From Nocardia sp. BMG111209 (GTDB lineage: Bacteria > Actinomycetota > Actinomycetes > Mycobacteriales > Mycobacteriaceae), in assembly GCF_000381925.1 (NCBI RefSeq), contig NZ_KB907307.1, positions 3,658,001-3,722,000 of the forward strand: a DNA stretch of 64,000 bases, read 5' to 3'. Within the stretch, counting starts at the first letter, position 1; every line of letters begins with the position of its first letter. The position numbers were made by a program, and so were the translations under genes. Of the stretch, positions 20,730-29,527 are shown one piece after another. The notes under the pieces are model-generated. The model ran no database searches. It had not been told where the DNA came from and saw only the letters and a program-made list of their open reading frames with translations.

Positions 20730-22637
20730 CTACATGGCCTGTAGGACAAGCTGTTTCACCGGTTCCGTGGACGGCGGGATGCGGTCACGCTGCAACACCC
20801 AGGAGGCGATGTTGTGGAACAGCGGCGCCGCCGACTGCCCGCCGCTGCCGTCGGAGCTGCGGATCGGCGCGTCCAGCATGATGCCCACGACGTAGCGCGG
20901 CTGATCGGCCGGCGCGATTCCCGCGAACGTGATCCAGTAGCGATCGTTGGAATAGCACTTGCAGTGCTGATCGATCTGTTGCGCGGTCCCGGTCTTCCCG
21001 GCGATCTGATAGCCCTCCACGGCGCCGGACGGACCGGTGCCCTGCTGGTACCCCATCGGATCGCGCTGCACCACGGCCTCGAACATCTGCCGCAGGGTGC
21101 GCGCGGTGTCCACGCTCACCACCCGGGTGCCCGCCGGCGCCGGTTCCTCGGTGCGGGAGCCGTCCGGCCCGACCCGGGCCCGCACGATGCGCGGCGGCAC
21201 CCGCACACCGTCGTTGGCGATCGCCTGGTACATCCCGGTCATCTGCAACAGGGTCATCGAAAGACCCTGGCCGATCGGCAGGTTGGCGAAGGTGGAACCG
21301 GACCACTGGTCGCGCGCGGGCACGATGCCGGCGCTCTCACCCGGCAGGCCGACGCCGGTGCGCTGGCCGAGGCCGAAGCGCTTGAGCATATCGGCGTAGC
21401 GGTCCTCGCGGACCCGCTGCGCCAGCATCAGGGTGCCGACGTTGGACGACTTGCCGAAGATGCCCGTGGTGGTGAACGGCGTGACCCCGTGCTGCCAGGC
21501 GTCGGCGACGGTGACACCGCCCATATCGATACTGCCCGGCACCTCGAACACCTCGTCCGGGGTGGTGAGCCCGTACTCGATGGCGGCGGCCGCGGTCACG
21601 ATCTTGTTCACCGAGCCGGGCTCGAAACCGTCGGTCACCGCGGGATTGCCCATATTCGACGAACCCCAGTACTGCGCGTTCAGGCTCGGATTGAAGGTGC
21701 TGTCGTTGGCCATCGCGAGCACCTGCCCGGTGTGCGCGTCGAGCACGACCGCCGACGCGTCCTGCGCGCCGGACATCTCCTTGGCCTGCTGGATCTGCTG
21801 CTGCACGTAGTACTGCAGATCCGAGTCGAGGGTCAGCTCCACACCGTTGCCGTTGACCGCGGGCTGGCGGTCGCGCTCGCTGCCGGGAATGATCGCGCCG
21901 TCGGACCCCTGGTCGTAGGTGTGCGAACCGTCGGTGCCGGCCAGCACCGCGTCCAGCGACGACTCCAGGCCGATCTGCCCGTGCCCGTCCCAGCCGGTGG
22001 CGCCGAGCACGTTCGCGGCCAGCGAACCACCCGGATAGATGCGGGTGTCCTGCCGGTCGCCGCCCACCTCCGCGAACTGGTCGGTGATCTCGGTGGCCAC
22101 CCGGGCATCGACGTTGCGGGCCAGATAGGTGAAGGTGTCGTCGCTGCGCAGTTTCGCCAGCAGATCGTTCTCCGACGGGCCGTCCGGGCCCAGCCGCTGC
22201 CGGATGCCCTTGGCGATTACCTGCAACCGCTGATCCGGTTCGGGCGCCTTGGGATTCTTCGCGTGCGCGGCGGCCAGCTGTTTGCGGACCGTCACCGGCT
22301 GGAAGGTCAGCGATTTCGTGGTGATCGTGAACGCGAGCGACTTGCCGTACCGATCCGTGATCGGCCCGCGCAGCGCGTAGTCCGGGGTGTTGACGATGCG
22401 CTGGCTGGCGGCCTCCGCCGACAGCTTCGGCGCGGACACCGTCTGGATCCAGAGCAGCTGCACCGCGACCATCAGCAGTGCGATCAGCATGATGATCCGG
22501 CCCACTCCGAACCGGAGCCGCAGCGACGAATCAGCTGCGGCTCCGGATCGGGAGGTGGACTTGCGCGGCCGGCCCGGCCGCCGCACCCGAGCCGGAGCCC
22601 GGCCGCGGGGCTGCTGGGCCCGGCCGCCGGGACTCAT
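20730..22637 (-). CDS. ftsI: Division transpeptidase FtsI (PBP3/PbpB)
   Basis: This septal class B penicillin-binding protein cross-links peptidoglycan (635 residues). A basic Pro/Arg/Gly-rich cytoplasmic tail (1-50) is followed by one membrane helix (about 55-75) and the dimerisation domain. The transpeptidase domain has its active-site SxxK as GSVNK, its SxN as GKSSNVG and its KTG as AGKTGTAQ. The ATG at 22637 overlaps the stop of the FtsL-like gene by 4 nt, so the partners of the FtsW-FtsI-FtsL complex are encoded in step. Confidence 0.96.
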   Translation of the reverse strand: MSPGGRAQQPRGRAPARVRRPGRPRKSTSRSGAAADSSLRLRFGVGRIIMLIALLMVAVQLLWIQTVSAPKLSAEAASQRIVNTPDYALRGPITDRYGKSLAFTITTKSLTFQPVTVRKQLAAAHAKNPKAPEPDQRLQVIAKGIRQRLGPDGPSENDLLAKLRSDDTFTYLARNVDARVATEITDQFAEVGGDRQDTRIYPGGSLAANVLGATGWDGHGQIGLESSLDAVLAGTDGSHTYDQGSDGAIIPGSERDRQPAVNGNGVELTLDSDLQYYVQQQIQQAKEMSGAQDASAVVLDAHTGQVLAMANDSTFNPSLNAQYWGSSNMGNPAVTDGFEPGSVNKIVTAAAAIEYGLTTPDEVFEVPGSIDMGGVTVADAWQHGVTPFTTTGIFGKSSNVGTLMLAQRVREDRYADMLKRFGLGQRTGVGLPGESAGIVPARDQWSGSTFANLPIGQGLSMTLLQMTGMYQAIANDGVRVPPRIVRARVGPDGSRTEEPAPAGTRVVSVDTARTLRQMFEAVVQRDPMGYQQGTGPSGAVEGYQIAGKTGTAQQIDQHCKCYSNDRYWITFAGIAPADQPRYVVGIMLDAPIRSSDGSGGQSAAPLFHNIASWVLQRDRIPPSTEPVKQLVLQAM

Positions 22638-23494
22638 CGCACGGCCCCGTCGGCAGCCGGAACCGTCACCAGCTGGTTCGGGGTGACCGGACCGGGCACC
22701 GCCTGGGCCGCCTGCGGGGCCACCGCGTGCGCGGCGGGCGAGGCGACGGCATTGGGCACACCCGGCGTCGGCGCCGCCTGCACGCTGGTGGCCGAGCGCG
22801 GCGGGCTGACCGGGACGACCCGTTCGCCCTGGGCCTGAGCCAGTTTCGGCGGCGCGGCGGCCGGCGCGGTCGGCGACACGTTCAGCGGCGGCACCGGGCC
22901 ACCCTGCTGCGGTATCTCCTTACCGATCACGGTGACGCTGCCGTCCGGCGCCACCACCAGGCGCACCGGATCCTTGGCCGGGATCATGCCCAGTTCGCGG
23001 GCGCGGTCGGCCAGCGCGGGGGCCGAATCGTCCTTGGCCACCTCGCGTTGCAGCGCCGCCTGCTCGTCGGCGAGTTCGCGGTTGGTGCGGCGGGCATCGC
23101 CGAGTTGGTAGCTGTCCTCCGCGGCCCGGGTGGTCAGCAGCAGCGTCGCCGCCAGACCACAGCCGAGCATGGCGAGGATCGCCGTCACGAACGGGATGCG
23201 GCCCGACATCACCGACCCGGTCCGGGCCGGCAGCGGGGGCAGCTTCTCCCGGCTGGTGGTGCGGTTGCGCCGCCGCTCGTAGGCCCGTTCGGCCGCACCG
23301 GACTTCTCCCGGTCGGCCGCCACGCGCCGCGGACCCACCGGAGTGTCCGGCGATACCGCCGGCAGCCCGGTCACCGGCTTCGGCATCGCCGGATGCGGTA
23401 CTCGATTCGGAGCCTGCTTCGGATTCTGACCCGACGCCTGCTTCGATGCCGCGGTTCGCCGCTTCGGTGCGTCCACCCGTGTCCGCACGCTCAT
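22634..23494 (-). CDS. FtsL-like septum protein
   Basis: This 286-residue bitopic protein occupies the ftsL position between rsmH and ftsI. The basic cytoplasmic N-terminus (1-97) contains long Lys/Arg/Pro-rich stretches. One helix ([17 protein letters not shown], about 105-121) is followed by a short coiled coil with [16 protein letters not shown] and the [17 protein letters not shown] segment typical of FtsL/FtsB proteins. The last 110 residues form an Ala/Pro/Val-rich periplasmic tail, as in the mycobacterial homologue Rv2164c. It overlaps both neighbours by ATGA. Confidence 0.88.
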   Translation of the reverse strand: MSVRTRVDAPKRRTAASKQASGQNPKQAPNRVPHPAMPKPVTGLPAVSPDTPVGPRRVAADREKSGAAERAYERRRNRTTSREKLPPLPARTGSVMSGRIPFVTAILAMLGCGLAATLLLTTRAAEDSYQLGDARRTNRELADEQAALQREVAKDDSAPALADRARELGMIPAKDPVRLVVAPDGSVTVIGKEIPQQGGPVPPLNVSPTAPAAAPPKLAQAQGERVVPVSPPRSATSVQAAPTPGVPNAVASPAAHAVAPQAAQAVPGPVTPNQLVTVPAADGAVR

Positions 23495-24531
23495 CGTCTC
23501 GCCTCCCCTGACCTGTTCGGATGACTGTCGCCCCGACCCGTACCGTCCGTGATCCGTTCCGCCGCTCGCATCCGGACCGGTGCGGCGCGCGGATTCTCCT
23601 CGATCTCGTCCGGCGTGGCTTTCTCCGCGCCCCGGGTCAGCACCCGGAACGCCGGTCCCATACCCGGCAACTCCATGGGCAGGTCGACCGGGGTCCGGGA
23701 GGCGGACTCCTGCGCGAACAGCTGCTTGACCAGCTTGTCCTCCAGGGACTGGTACGACATGACGACGATGCGCCCGCCGATCTCCAGCGCGTCCAGGGCC
23801 GCCGGCAGCGCGGCCTCGAGCGATTCCAGCTCCCGGTTCACCTCGACGCGCAGCGCCTGGAACGTGCGCTTGGCGGGATGACCACCGGTGCGGCGGGTGG
23901 CCGCGGGAATGGCGTCGTAGAGCACCTCGACCAGCTGCGCGCTGGTCGTGAACGGTTGCCGTGTCCGGCGTTTCACGACCTCCGAGGCGATCCGCCCGGC
24001 GAACCGCTCCTCGCCGTAGACCTTCAGCACCCGGGCCAGATCGCCGTGGGTGTAGGTGTTGAGCACATCGGCGGCGGTGGGCCCGGTGCTGGGATCCATC
24101 CGCATGTCCAGCGGCGCGTCGACCGAATAGGCGAACCCGCGGTCGGCCTCGTCGAGTTGCATGGACGACACACCCAGGTCCATCAGGATCGCGCGCACCG
24201 AGCGCCGGGCGGGCCTGCCGGCCTGCGCCAGCGCGTCGGGGATACCGTCGTATCGGGTGTGTACCAGCGTGATCCGGTCCGCGAACGGCTGCAGGCGGTC
24301 CGCGGCGAGGCGCAGCGCCTCGGTGTCGCGATCCAGCCCGACCAGGTGGATCCCGGGGTAGGTACGCAGGAAATGTTCGGCGTGCCCGCCCAATCCGAGC
24401 GTGGCATCGATCAGGACACCACCCGGCCCGGGCATGTCTCCGCCGCCGGATTCCAGTGCGGGACCGAGGATTTCATCGGCTCGGCGGAGCAGCACCGGAA
24501 CATGGCGGGAGCTGGTGTTCTCACGGTTCAC
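23491..24531 (-). CDS. rsmH: 16S rRNA (cytosine-1402-N4)-methyltransferase RsmH
   Basis: This SAM-dependent methyltransferase modifies C1402 in the ribosomal P-site (346 residues, formerly MraW). It begins [13 protein letters not shown]; the SAM motif is [16 protein letters not shown], and [19 protein letters not shown] and [17 protein letters not shown] are diagnostic. The frame continues 45 codons upstream, but the GTG at 24531 has GGGAGGT five bases before it. It overlaps the FtsL-like gene by ATGA. Confidence 0.96.
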   Translation of the reverse strand: MNRENTSSRHVPVLLRRADEILGPALESGGGDMPGPGGVLIDATLGLGGHAEHFLRTYPGIHLVGLDRDTEALRLAADRLQPFADRITLVHTRYDGIPDALAQAGRPARRSVRAILMDLGVSSMQLDEADRGFAYSVDAPLDMRMDPSTGPTAADVLNTYTHGDLARVLKVYGEERFAGRIASEVVKRRTRQPFTTSAQLVEVLYDAIPAATRRTGGHPAKRTFQALRVEVNRELESLEAALPAALDALEIGGRIVVMSYQSLEDKLVKQLFAQESASRTPVDLPMELPGMGPAFRVLTRGAEKATPDEIEENPRAAPVRMRAAERITDGTGRGDSHPNRSGEARR

Positions 24532-24681
24532 CTCGACCTCCCGGGATCCTGCCTCACGATGGTGCGCGCGTCGGTGACCGATGCCCCCTGGTCTCTGACC
24601 GAGCGACGGCACCTGGCGTTGGGGAAGTACGTCAGGGTCCGCCGTCGGGCAGAGGCCGCAGGGCATCCGCCTCGCGCGGGG

Positions 24682-25113
24682 CTAGAAGATTCCGCCCAGC
24701 GACTCGTCTCCGGCCTGCGAGTAGTCCTCCTCGTGTTCGGCGAGGTAGGACTCCCAGGCCTGCTTGTCCCAAATCTCGAGGAAGTCGACCGAGCCGATCA
24801 CCACGCAATCCTTCGAAAGATTCGCGTAGCGACGGTGTTCCGCCGACAACACGATCCGGCCCTGCGCATCCGGACGCTGCTCGTCCGTGGAGGCCGCGAG
24901 TGCCCGGACGAACGCCCGCGCCTGCGGATTGCTTCGCGACGCCTCGGCGGCCCGCCGCGCCAGCGCGGTGAACTCGTCCTTGGGGTACACGGCAAGGCTG
25001 TGGTCCTGGCCCTTCGTGACCATCAACCCTCCCGCCAGCTCGTCGCGAAACTTCGCAGGCAACGTCAGTCGCCCTTTGTCGTCCAGCCGAGGCATGTAGG
25101 TACCGAGAAACAC
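24682..25113 (-). CDS. mraZ: Transcriptional regulator MraZ
   Basis: This 143-residue dcw repressor has two SpoVT/AbrB-like swapped-hairpin domains: [24 protein letters not shown] in the first and [16 protein letters not shown] in the second. MraZ proteins bind tandem GTGGG repeats upstream of their own operon, and such repeats are present at 25170-25194. The GTG at 25113 has GGAGGTG about 9 nt upstream. It is the first gene of the cluster. Confidence 0.96.
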   Translation of the reverse strand: MFLGTYMPRLDDKGRLTLPAKFRDELAGGLMVTKGQDHSLAVYPKDEFTALARRAAEASRSNPQARAFVRALAASTDEQRPDAQGRIVLSAEHRRYANLSKDCVVIGSVDFLEIWDKQAWESYLAEHEEDYSQAGDESLGGIF

Positions 25114-25169
25114 GTCTCGACACCTCCCGCTCGATCACCTCGGCCTGGTCGGTCTTCGTCAGTGCGGGC

Positions 25170-25200
25170 TCCACATTACCCCACTTTCCCCCACTTTCAA
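25170..25200 (-). promoter_or_regulatory. mraZ/dcw promoter with three MraZ boxes
   Basis: On the minus strand the -35 TTGAAA (25200-25195) and -10 TAATGT (25178-25173) are 16 nt apart. GTGGG units at 25194-25190 and 25184-25180 and a GTGGA at 25174-25170 follow each other at an exact 10-bp period, the layout known for MraZ operators. The first two units fill the spacer between -35 and -10 and the third overlaps the -10. Autorepression is therefore likely. Confidence 0.85.
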
Positions 25201-25540
25201 TCGAAAGCGTCGCCGATCCGGGTCCCGGCGACACGAATCTCGCAGGTCATGTCAGCTATCACCGGGGTGGGGAGGTTTCTGCGAGTTCCCGCGACACGCG
25301 GCCATGACACGGCCACGGCCCCGACAACCAGCAGCAATCCCCCCGGTGGGTGGCTGTGGTGGGGCGGAGTGGGGAGTGGTGGCGGGCGGGCCCGCGAGGG
25401 GCTGCCGAGTGTCCGGACACACAAAAGCGACACGCCGCGCATGGCACGGCGTGTCGCTTGTGGCTCAGTCGATTTCCGGTGGTGTCACGGCGCGGTCGCC
25501 GCGGCTCCCACCTCGCCCGGGCCGGAGCCCGGGCACGGAT
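25201..25540. other. Gene-free stretch between mraZ promoter and DUF3040 gene
   Basis: I see no convincing gene here; the short frames lack a ribosome site and family features. It contains the terminator of the DUF3040 gene (25421-25463) and a 12-bp palindrome GTGTCCGGACAC at 25409-25420. Sequence just upstream of the dcw promoter may hold further regulator sites. Confidence 0.5.
25421..25463 (-). terminator. Terminator of the DUF3040 gene
   Basis: A 13-bp perfect stem (AAGCGACACGCCG at 25425-25437, CGGCGTGTCGCTT at 25447-25459) has a 9-nt loop. On the minus strand it is followed by TTTTGTGTG. It stands about 80 nt after the stop at 25541 and insulates the dcw promoter. Confidence 0.8.
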
Positions 25541-25960
25541 TCAGTTGTCCTGTTCGAAGCGGCGACGGAAGCGGTCCTCCATCCGGGCGGAGAATCCGCC
25601 CGACTTGCGCTGCTTACCGCGGCCGCCGGCGGGACCCGTGCCGGGTTGTGCGTCACCACCACGACGGCCGACGCCCGGGATACCGGAGCCGCCCATCAAC
25701 AGCAGGACGCCCGCACCGAACATCACGATGAACCCGAGCAGGCTGATCACGGGAAAGCCGCCCGGCTTGACGGGCAGAGCGATTCCCGCGACGAGTAGGA
25801 CCAGGCCGAGGACGAAGAGCGCCGCCGCCTGAAGTCTGCGTCTACCGGTGGCCGAACGGAGCCGCCCGCCTCGGACGGTGGATGCGAACTTGGGGTCCTC
25901 AGCATAGAGCGCGCTCTCGATTTGTTCGAGCATGCGCTGCTCGTGCTCGGAGAGTGGCAC
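25541..25960 (-). CDS. DUF3040 membrane protein
   Basis: This 139-residue protein has the DUF3040 start MPLSEHEQRMLEQIESALYAEDPKFASTV split between a helical N-terminus and two adjoining membrane helices (about 47-60 and 68-90). A basic Gly/Arg-rich cytoplasmic tail with ARMEDRFRRRFEQ follows. The family is common next to the dcw cluster in mycobacteria and relatives (Rv2169c-type). The GTG at 25960 has GGGGAGG upstream. Its leader carries two strong hairpins (25990-26037). The function is not known. Confidence 0.9.
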   Translation of the reverse strand: MPLSEHEQRMLEQIESALYAEDPKFASTVRGGRLRSATGRRRLQAAALFVLGLVLLVAGIALPVKPGGFPVISLLGFIVMFGAGVLLLMGGSGIPGVGRRGGDAQPGTGPAGGRGKQRKSGGFSARMEDRFRRRFEQDN

Positions 25961-25989
25961 GGTACCTCCCCCGGCACTAGGTAGTGGTT

Positions 25990-26037
25990 GTCGTCTCCGG
26001 GTAGACGACAGATAGCCGACCTTGGCGGCTATCTGTC
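25990..26037 (-). other. Paired hairpins in the DUF3040 leader / HEPN-gene trailer
   Basis: A 12-bp perfect stem (GACAGATAGCCG 26007-26018, CGGCTATCTGTC 26026-26037, 7-nt loop) overlaps a second 7-bp stem (GTCGTCT 25990-25996, AGACGAC 26003-26009). The two cannot form at once, which would allow a switch-like leader. A -10-like TATCAT lies at 26047-26042. Alternatively this is a terminator for the upstream HEPN gene. No U-tract follows. Confidence 0.5.
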
Positions 26038-26085
26038 ACCAATGATACGAGTTCGATCAGTGCACTACCACCTAGTCTCACATCT

Positions 26086-26526
26086 TCAAGCGGTACCGTC
26101 CGCAAGCCATTCCGTGGCGGGTCGCAAGCGGGCCGCCGCGTTGATCAAATCTGCCACGTCGTGCAGGAAGGCGCCGACCCTCGATGCGAACTCATCGGCA
26201 CGTGCCGTGTCGACGGGTCTGTCCAGGCCCGCTTCCAGCGCGGCCCGGGTTTCGGAGTGCGAACTGAAGTAGTCCGCCCACATCACGAATTCCGGTGCGG
26301 CCTGCTGCATCAGCACCCAGGCGTTACGGGACCGTGCCCGGGGCGCGCGGTCGGCCCCCGTGAGCGCGAGCACCGCACCCGCGCCGCGCAGCGCGGCGAG
26401 ATACGCGGTGCGGAACCGCTCCCGGGGATCGGGCTCGGCCCCGGCCTGCAGCAGGAGCCCGTCCGCACGATCCAGTAACCCACCTGCGCGCCCGGAGTAA
26501 GCCGGGCGCTCCACTCGACCTGCCAT
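26086..26526 (-). CDS. SAV_6107-family HEPN-domain protein
   Basis: This 146-residue, all-helical protein has a central segment RFRTAYLAALRGAGAVLALTG followed by RSRNAWVLMQQAAPEFVMWADYF, which matches the SAV_6107-like HEPN family common in actinobacteria. HEPN folds often bind or cut RNA, but the RxxxxH motif of HEPN nucleases is not evident, so no activity is claimed. It lies between the DUF3040 gene and the divergent GNAT gene. Confidence 0.78.
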   Translation of the reverse strand: MAGRVERPAYSGRAGGLLDRADGLLLQAGAEPDPRERFRTAYLAALRGAGAVLALTGADRAPRARSRNAWVLMQQAAPEFVMWADYFSSHSETRAALEAGLDRPVDTARADEFASRVGAFLHDVADLINAAARLRPATEWLADGTA

Positions 26527-26766
26527 TGCCGTTCCTCCAGCCCATCTCCTGCCCGTCGGCCGCGCGACCCTCCGTGCCAGGGCTTTTCCCGGCGTGTCCG
26601 GCGAACGCGGACCCCGGATGACACGTCACCATGCCTGCGGATCAAACCGACCGCGCGGGCACAGAGCGGACATCCAAGGGACCGAACAGGCATTCGAATG
26701 TTCGACAGGTGTGAATATAGAGACGACCACCGACAAACTCGGATCACGAGAGCCGCGCCGACCCAC

Positions 26767-27393
26767 ATGACCGCCGCCAGACCCCGCTCCACCCCAGCCC
26801 CCGTCGTCGTCGACCTGTCCGTCACGGCGTTGCGTGCCCGGCTGCACGACGCGCTGTCGATCTACGTCGCGGCCATGGACTATCCGCGCGGTACCGAATA
26901 CCACCGCGCCCCCATGTGGACCGAGCACACCACCCGGCCCGGCTGGCAGGCCGTCGGCGCGGTGATCCCGGACGACAGCGGCACCGTCGACCTGCGCACT
27001 TCGCCACTGATCGCGATCGCGTACGGCTACCACGGCGCGCCGCACCAGTGGTGGCATCAGCAGGTGCACAACGGGATGCGCCGCAGCGGCTGGCCCGAAT
27101 ACGCCATCCGCGAACTGCTCTCGGACTACTTCGAACTCACCGAACTCCACGTGCACCCGGCCGCACAGGGTCTCGGCATCGGGGAGAATCTGCTGATGCG
27201 GCTGCTGCACGACCGTCCCGAGCGGGCCGCGCTGCTGTCCACCCCCGAGGTCGACCAGGAGGACAACCGGGCCTGGCGGCTGTATCGCCGGCAGGGATTC
27301 ACCGATGTGGTGCGGCATTTCGTCTTCGCGGGCGACACCCGCCGGTTCGCGGTGCTGGGCCGCCGGCTGCCGCTGGAAGACCCCCCGCAGTGA
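26767..27393 (+). CDS. GNAT-family N-acetyltransferase (Rv2170-type)
   Basis: This 208-residue protein has a GNAT core. The strand ELTELHVHPAAQGLGIGENLLMRLL holds the acetyl-CoA-binding motif (HPAAQGLGIG). EDNRAWRLYRRQGFTDVVRHF is motif B. The position beside DUF3040 and ahead of lppM matches Rv2170. I place the start at ATG 26767; the frame opens 23 codons earlier. It ends by GTGA overlap with the next oxidoreductase gene, so the two are co-translated. The acceptor substrate is unknown. Confidence 0.85.
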   Translation: MTAARPRSTPAPVVVDLSVTALRARLHDALSIYVAAMDYPRGTEYHRAPMWTEHTTRPGWQAVGAVIPDDSGTVDLRTSPLIAIAYGYHGAPHQWWHQQVHNGMRRSGWPEYAIRELLSDYFELTELHVHPAAQGLGIGENLLMRLLHDRPERAALLSTPEVDQEDNRAWRLYRRQGFTDVVRHFVFAGDTRRFAVLGRRLPLEDPPQ

Positions 27394-28994
27394 CGATCGT
27401 CGTCGTCGGCTCCGGGCACAACGCCCTGGTGGCGGCGTGTTATCTGGCGCGGGCCGGGCAGCTGGTGGAGGTACTCGAGCGCGACGAGGTGCTCGGTGGC
27501 GCGGTGTCGACGGTGGCGCGGTTTCCCGGGCATCTGGTCGATCGCGGATCCTCGGCGCACATCATGATCCGGCACACCGGGATCGTCGAGGAGCTCGGGC
27601 TGGAACGGCACGGCCTGCGCTATCTGGACTGCGACCCCTGGGGTTTCGCGCCCGCGCCGCCGGGCTCGGATCTGCCGCCGATCGTCTTCCATCGCGACTC
27701 GGACCGCACCTGCGCGTCGATCGAGGCCGCGTGCGGGGCCCGCGACGCCGACGCCTACCGGCGTTTCGTCCGGGTGTGGGGTCCGCGCGCGGAACGGATC
27801 ATGCGCGCATTCGCCGGCGCACCCGGGCCGGGACGGTTCCTCCGGGCGTTCTGGGGGCTGGACATGAACGGGACCGGCGGCGGCCGGCCGAGCGCGGCCG
27901 CCGGCAGCGCGCTGTCCCGCGATTTCCTGCAACCCGGGGACGCGCTGCTGGATCAGCTGTTCACGGACGAGCGGCTGAAGGCCGCGCTGGCCTGGTTCGG
28001 GGCGCAGTCCGGGCCGCCGATGTCCGAACCCGGGACCGCGTCGATGGTCGGCTTCGCCGCCGCCATGCATACGCTGCCGCCGGGCCGCGCGATCGGCGGC
28101 AGTGGCGCGCTGACCACCGCGCTGGTGTCGCGGTTGCGCGCCGACGGTGGCACGGTCACCGCCGGGGACGCGGTCACCGAACTGCGGCGGTCGGGTGACG
28201 GCTGGCGGGTGCGGACCGCCGGGGGGCGCGAGCTGGCCGCCGGCACGGTGATCGCGGGCACCCATATCCTGACCACCCTGGATCTGTTGGAGCGCGGCGG
28301 TTTCGATCCCGGCGTGCTCGACGACTGGCGGCGGCGTATCCGCGTCGGTCCGGGCATCGGCATGGTGGTCCGCGCGGCCACCAGCGCCCTGCCGCACTAC
28401 CCCGGCGCCACCACCGCGGAGTCCGCGCACGGGCTGCAACTGCTCGCGACCGACCGGCAGCAGCTGCGCCTGGCCCACGGCGCCGCGCTGGCGGGCTGTC
28501 TGCCGCCGCGTCCGGTGGTGCTGGCGATGAGCTTCAGCGCGCTCGATCCGTCGATCGCGCCACCGGGACAGCATCAGATGTCGTTGTGGTCGCAGTGGCA
28601 CCCCTACCGTCTCGCCGACGGCAGTACCTGGGCCGATCATGCCGAGCGCGAGGCCGATCGGATCATCGCCGAGGTCGACGCGGCCGCACCGGGTTTCGCC
28701 GATACCGTGCTGGACCGCTACGTGCAGTCGCCCGCGGACCTGGAACGGGAGCTGGGCCTGCACGGCGGGAACGTCATGCATCTGGAGATGTCGCTGGACC
28801 AGATGTTCTTCTGGCGGCCGCTGCCCGAACTCGCCGGTCAGCGCGTGCCCGGCGCACCCGGCCTCTACCTGACCGGCGCCTCCACCCACCCGGGCGGCGG
28901 CGTCTCCGGCGCCAGCGGCCGCACCGCCGCCGGGTTGGTGCTCCGCGACCGCACCCGCCGCACCCTGCTCCCCCGGCTGATCCGCCGCCGATGA
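27390..28994 (+). CDS. Phytoene-desaturase-like FAD oxidoreductase
   Basis: This 534-residue FAD-dependent enzyme is of the CrtI/PYROXD2 superfamily. The dinucleotide motif is IVVVGSGHNALVAACYLARAG with ERDEVLGGAVST, and the C-terminal FAD motif is APGLYLTGASTHPGGGVSGAS. The GTG at 27390 overlaps the GNAT stop (GTGA). It differs from the second desaturase-like protein of this window (35634-37412), which keeps the classic bacterial CrtI ending. Its place at the edge of the carotenoid genes suggests a later oxidation, desaturation or ketolation step. A role outside carotenoids is equally possible, since PYROXD2-type proteins are widespread. Confidence 0.85.
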   Translation: MTIVVVGSGHNALVAACYLARAGQLVEVLERDEVLGGAVSTVARFPGHLVDRGSSAHIMIRHTGIVEELGLERHGLRYLDCDPWGFAPAPPGSDLPPIVFHRDSDRTCASIEAACGARDADAYRRFVRVWGPRAERIMRAFAGAPGPGRFLRAFWGLDMNGTGGGRPSAAAGSALSRDFLQPGDALLDQLFTDERLKAALAWFGAQSGPPMSEPGTASMVGFAAAMHTLPPGRAIGGSGALTTALVSRLRADGGTVTAGDAVTELRRSGDGWRVRTAGGRELAAGTVIAGTHILTTLDLLERGGFDPGVLDDWRRRIRVGPGIGMVVRAATSALPHYPGATTAESAHGLQLLATDRQQLRLAHGAALAGCLPPRPVVLAMSFSALDPSIAPPGQHQMSLWSQWHPYRLADGSTWADHAEREADRIIAEVDAAAPGFADTVLDRYVQSPADLERELGLHGGNVMHLEMSLDQMFFWRPLPELAGQRVPGAPGLYLTGASTHPGGGVSGASGRTAAGLVLRDRTRRTLLPRLIRRR

Positions 28995-29527
28995 ATCCGC
29001 CGCCGGCCCAGGCTGAATCGGCTCGTGGTGACGGCCCGATGCCATCCGATTCGTGCCGTATTGCCGTCACGGCTTTCTTTTCGTTCGGGCATCCGGTACC
29101 GGTCGCCGATCCTGCCGACACCTCGCGCGACCCGGGCCGGTCGTATCGAGTCGTGGACAGCGTGCGGCCGGCTCGGTTCGCGGCGTCGGCTGACATCACG
29201 ACACCGCAGATTCGGGCCACCCGGCGAACGAACCGCATCTGCTCACCGATACTGATCGCCACAATCGATCGAGGTGGCGCGATCGGCCGACGCTGCTGGT
29301 CCGCTCGACCGGGCTGCTTCCCGGAACCGGCGCTCGGCACCGTCCGGCCGGGCGGCTTACCTCCCGTCGCCGGACGCTTCGCACCCGGCGAGAAGTCCGG
29401 TGCGACGGAACACAAGTCCGCTGGTATCGATCGGTTCCGGGCACGCCGGGCGCTCAGGTCCGAATGGTCGATCGGTTCGGGCGGCGCTCTGGTCCGAACA
29501 GTCGACTCGGCGCGAGCGGACTAGTCG
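28995..29527. other. Long gene-free stretch before the cruF-like gene
   Basis: There are 533 bp without a supportable gene. The open frames here lack family features and a ribosome site. The last 100 bp contain an imperfect duplication: TCGATCGGTTC at 29427-29437 and 29468-29478, and GGTCCGAA at 29457-29464 and 29491-29498. It probably holds the promoter of the cruF-lppM-glycosyltransferase genes, but I could not identify convincing -10/-35 elements. Confidence 0.5.

Noticed and set aside
25409..25420. 12-bp palindrome GTGTCCGGACAC
   Set aside because: Short palindromes of this composition are common here, and the nearby long hairpin is the better-supported terminator.
28586..29524. 312-codon plus-strand frame ending just before the cruF-like gene
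   Set aside because: Its first part overlaps the supported oxidoreductase gene in another frame and the rest is low-complexity without a ribosome site or domain.
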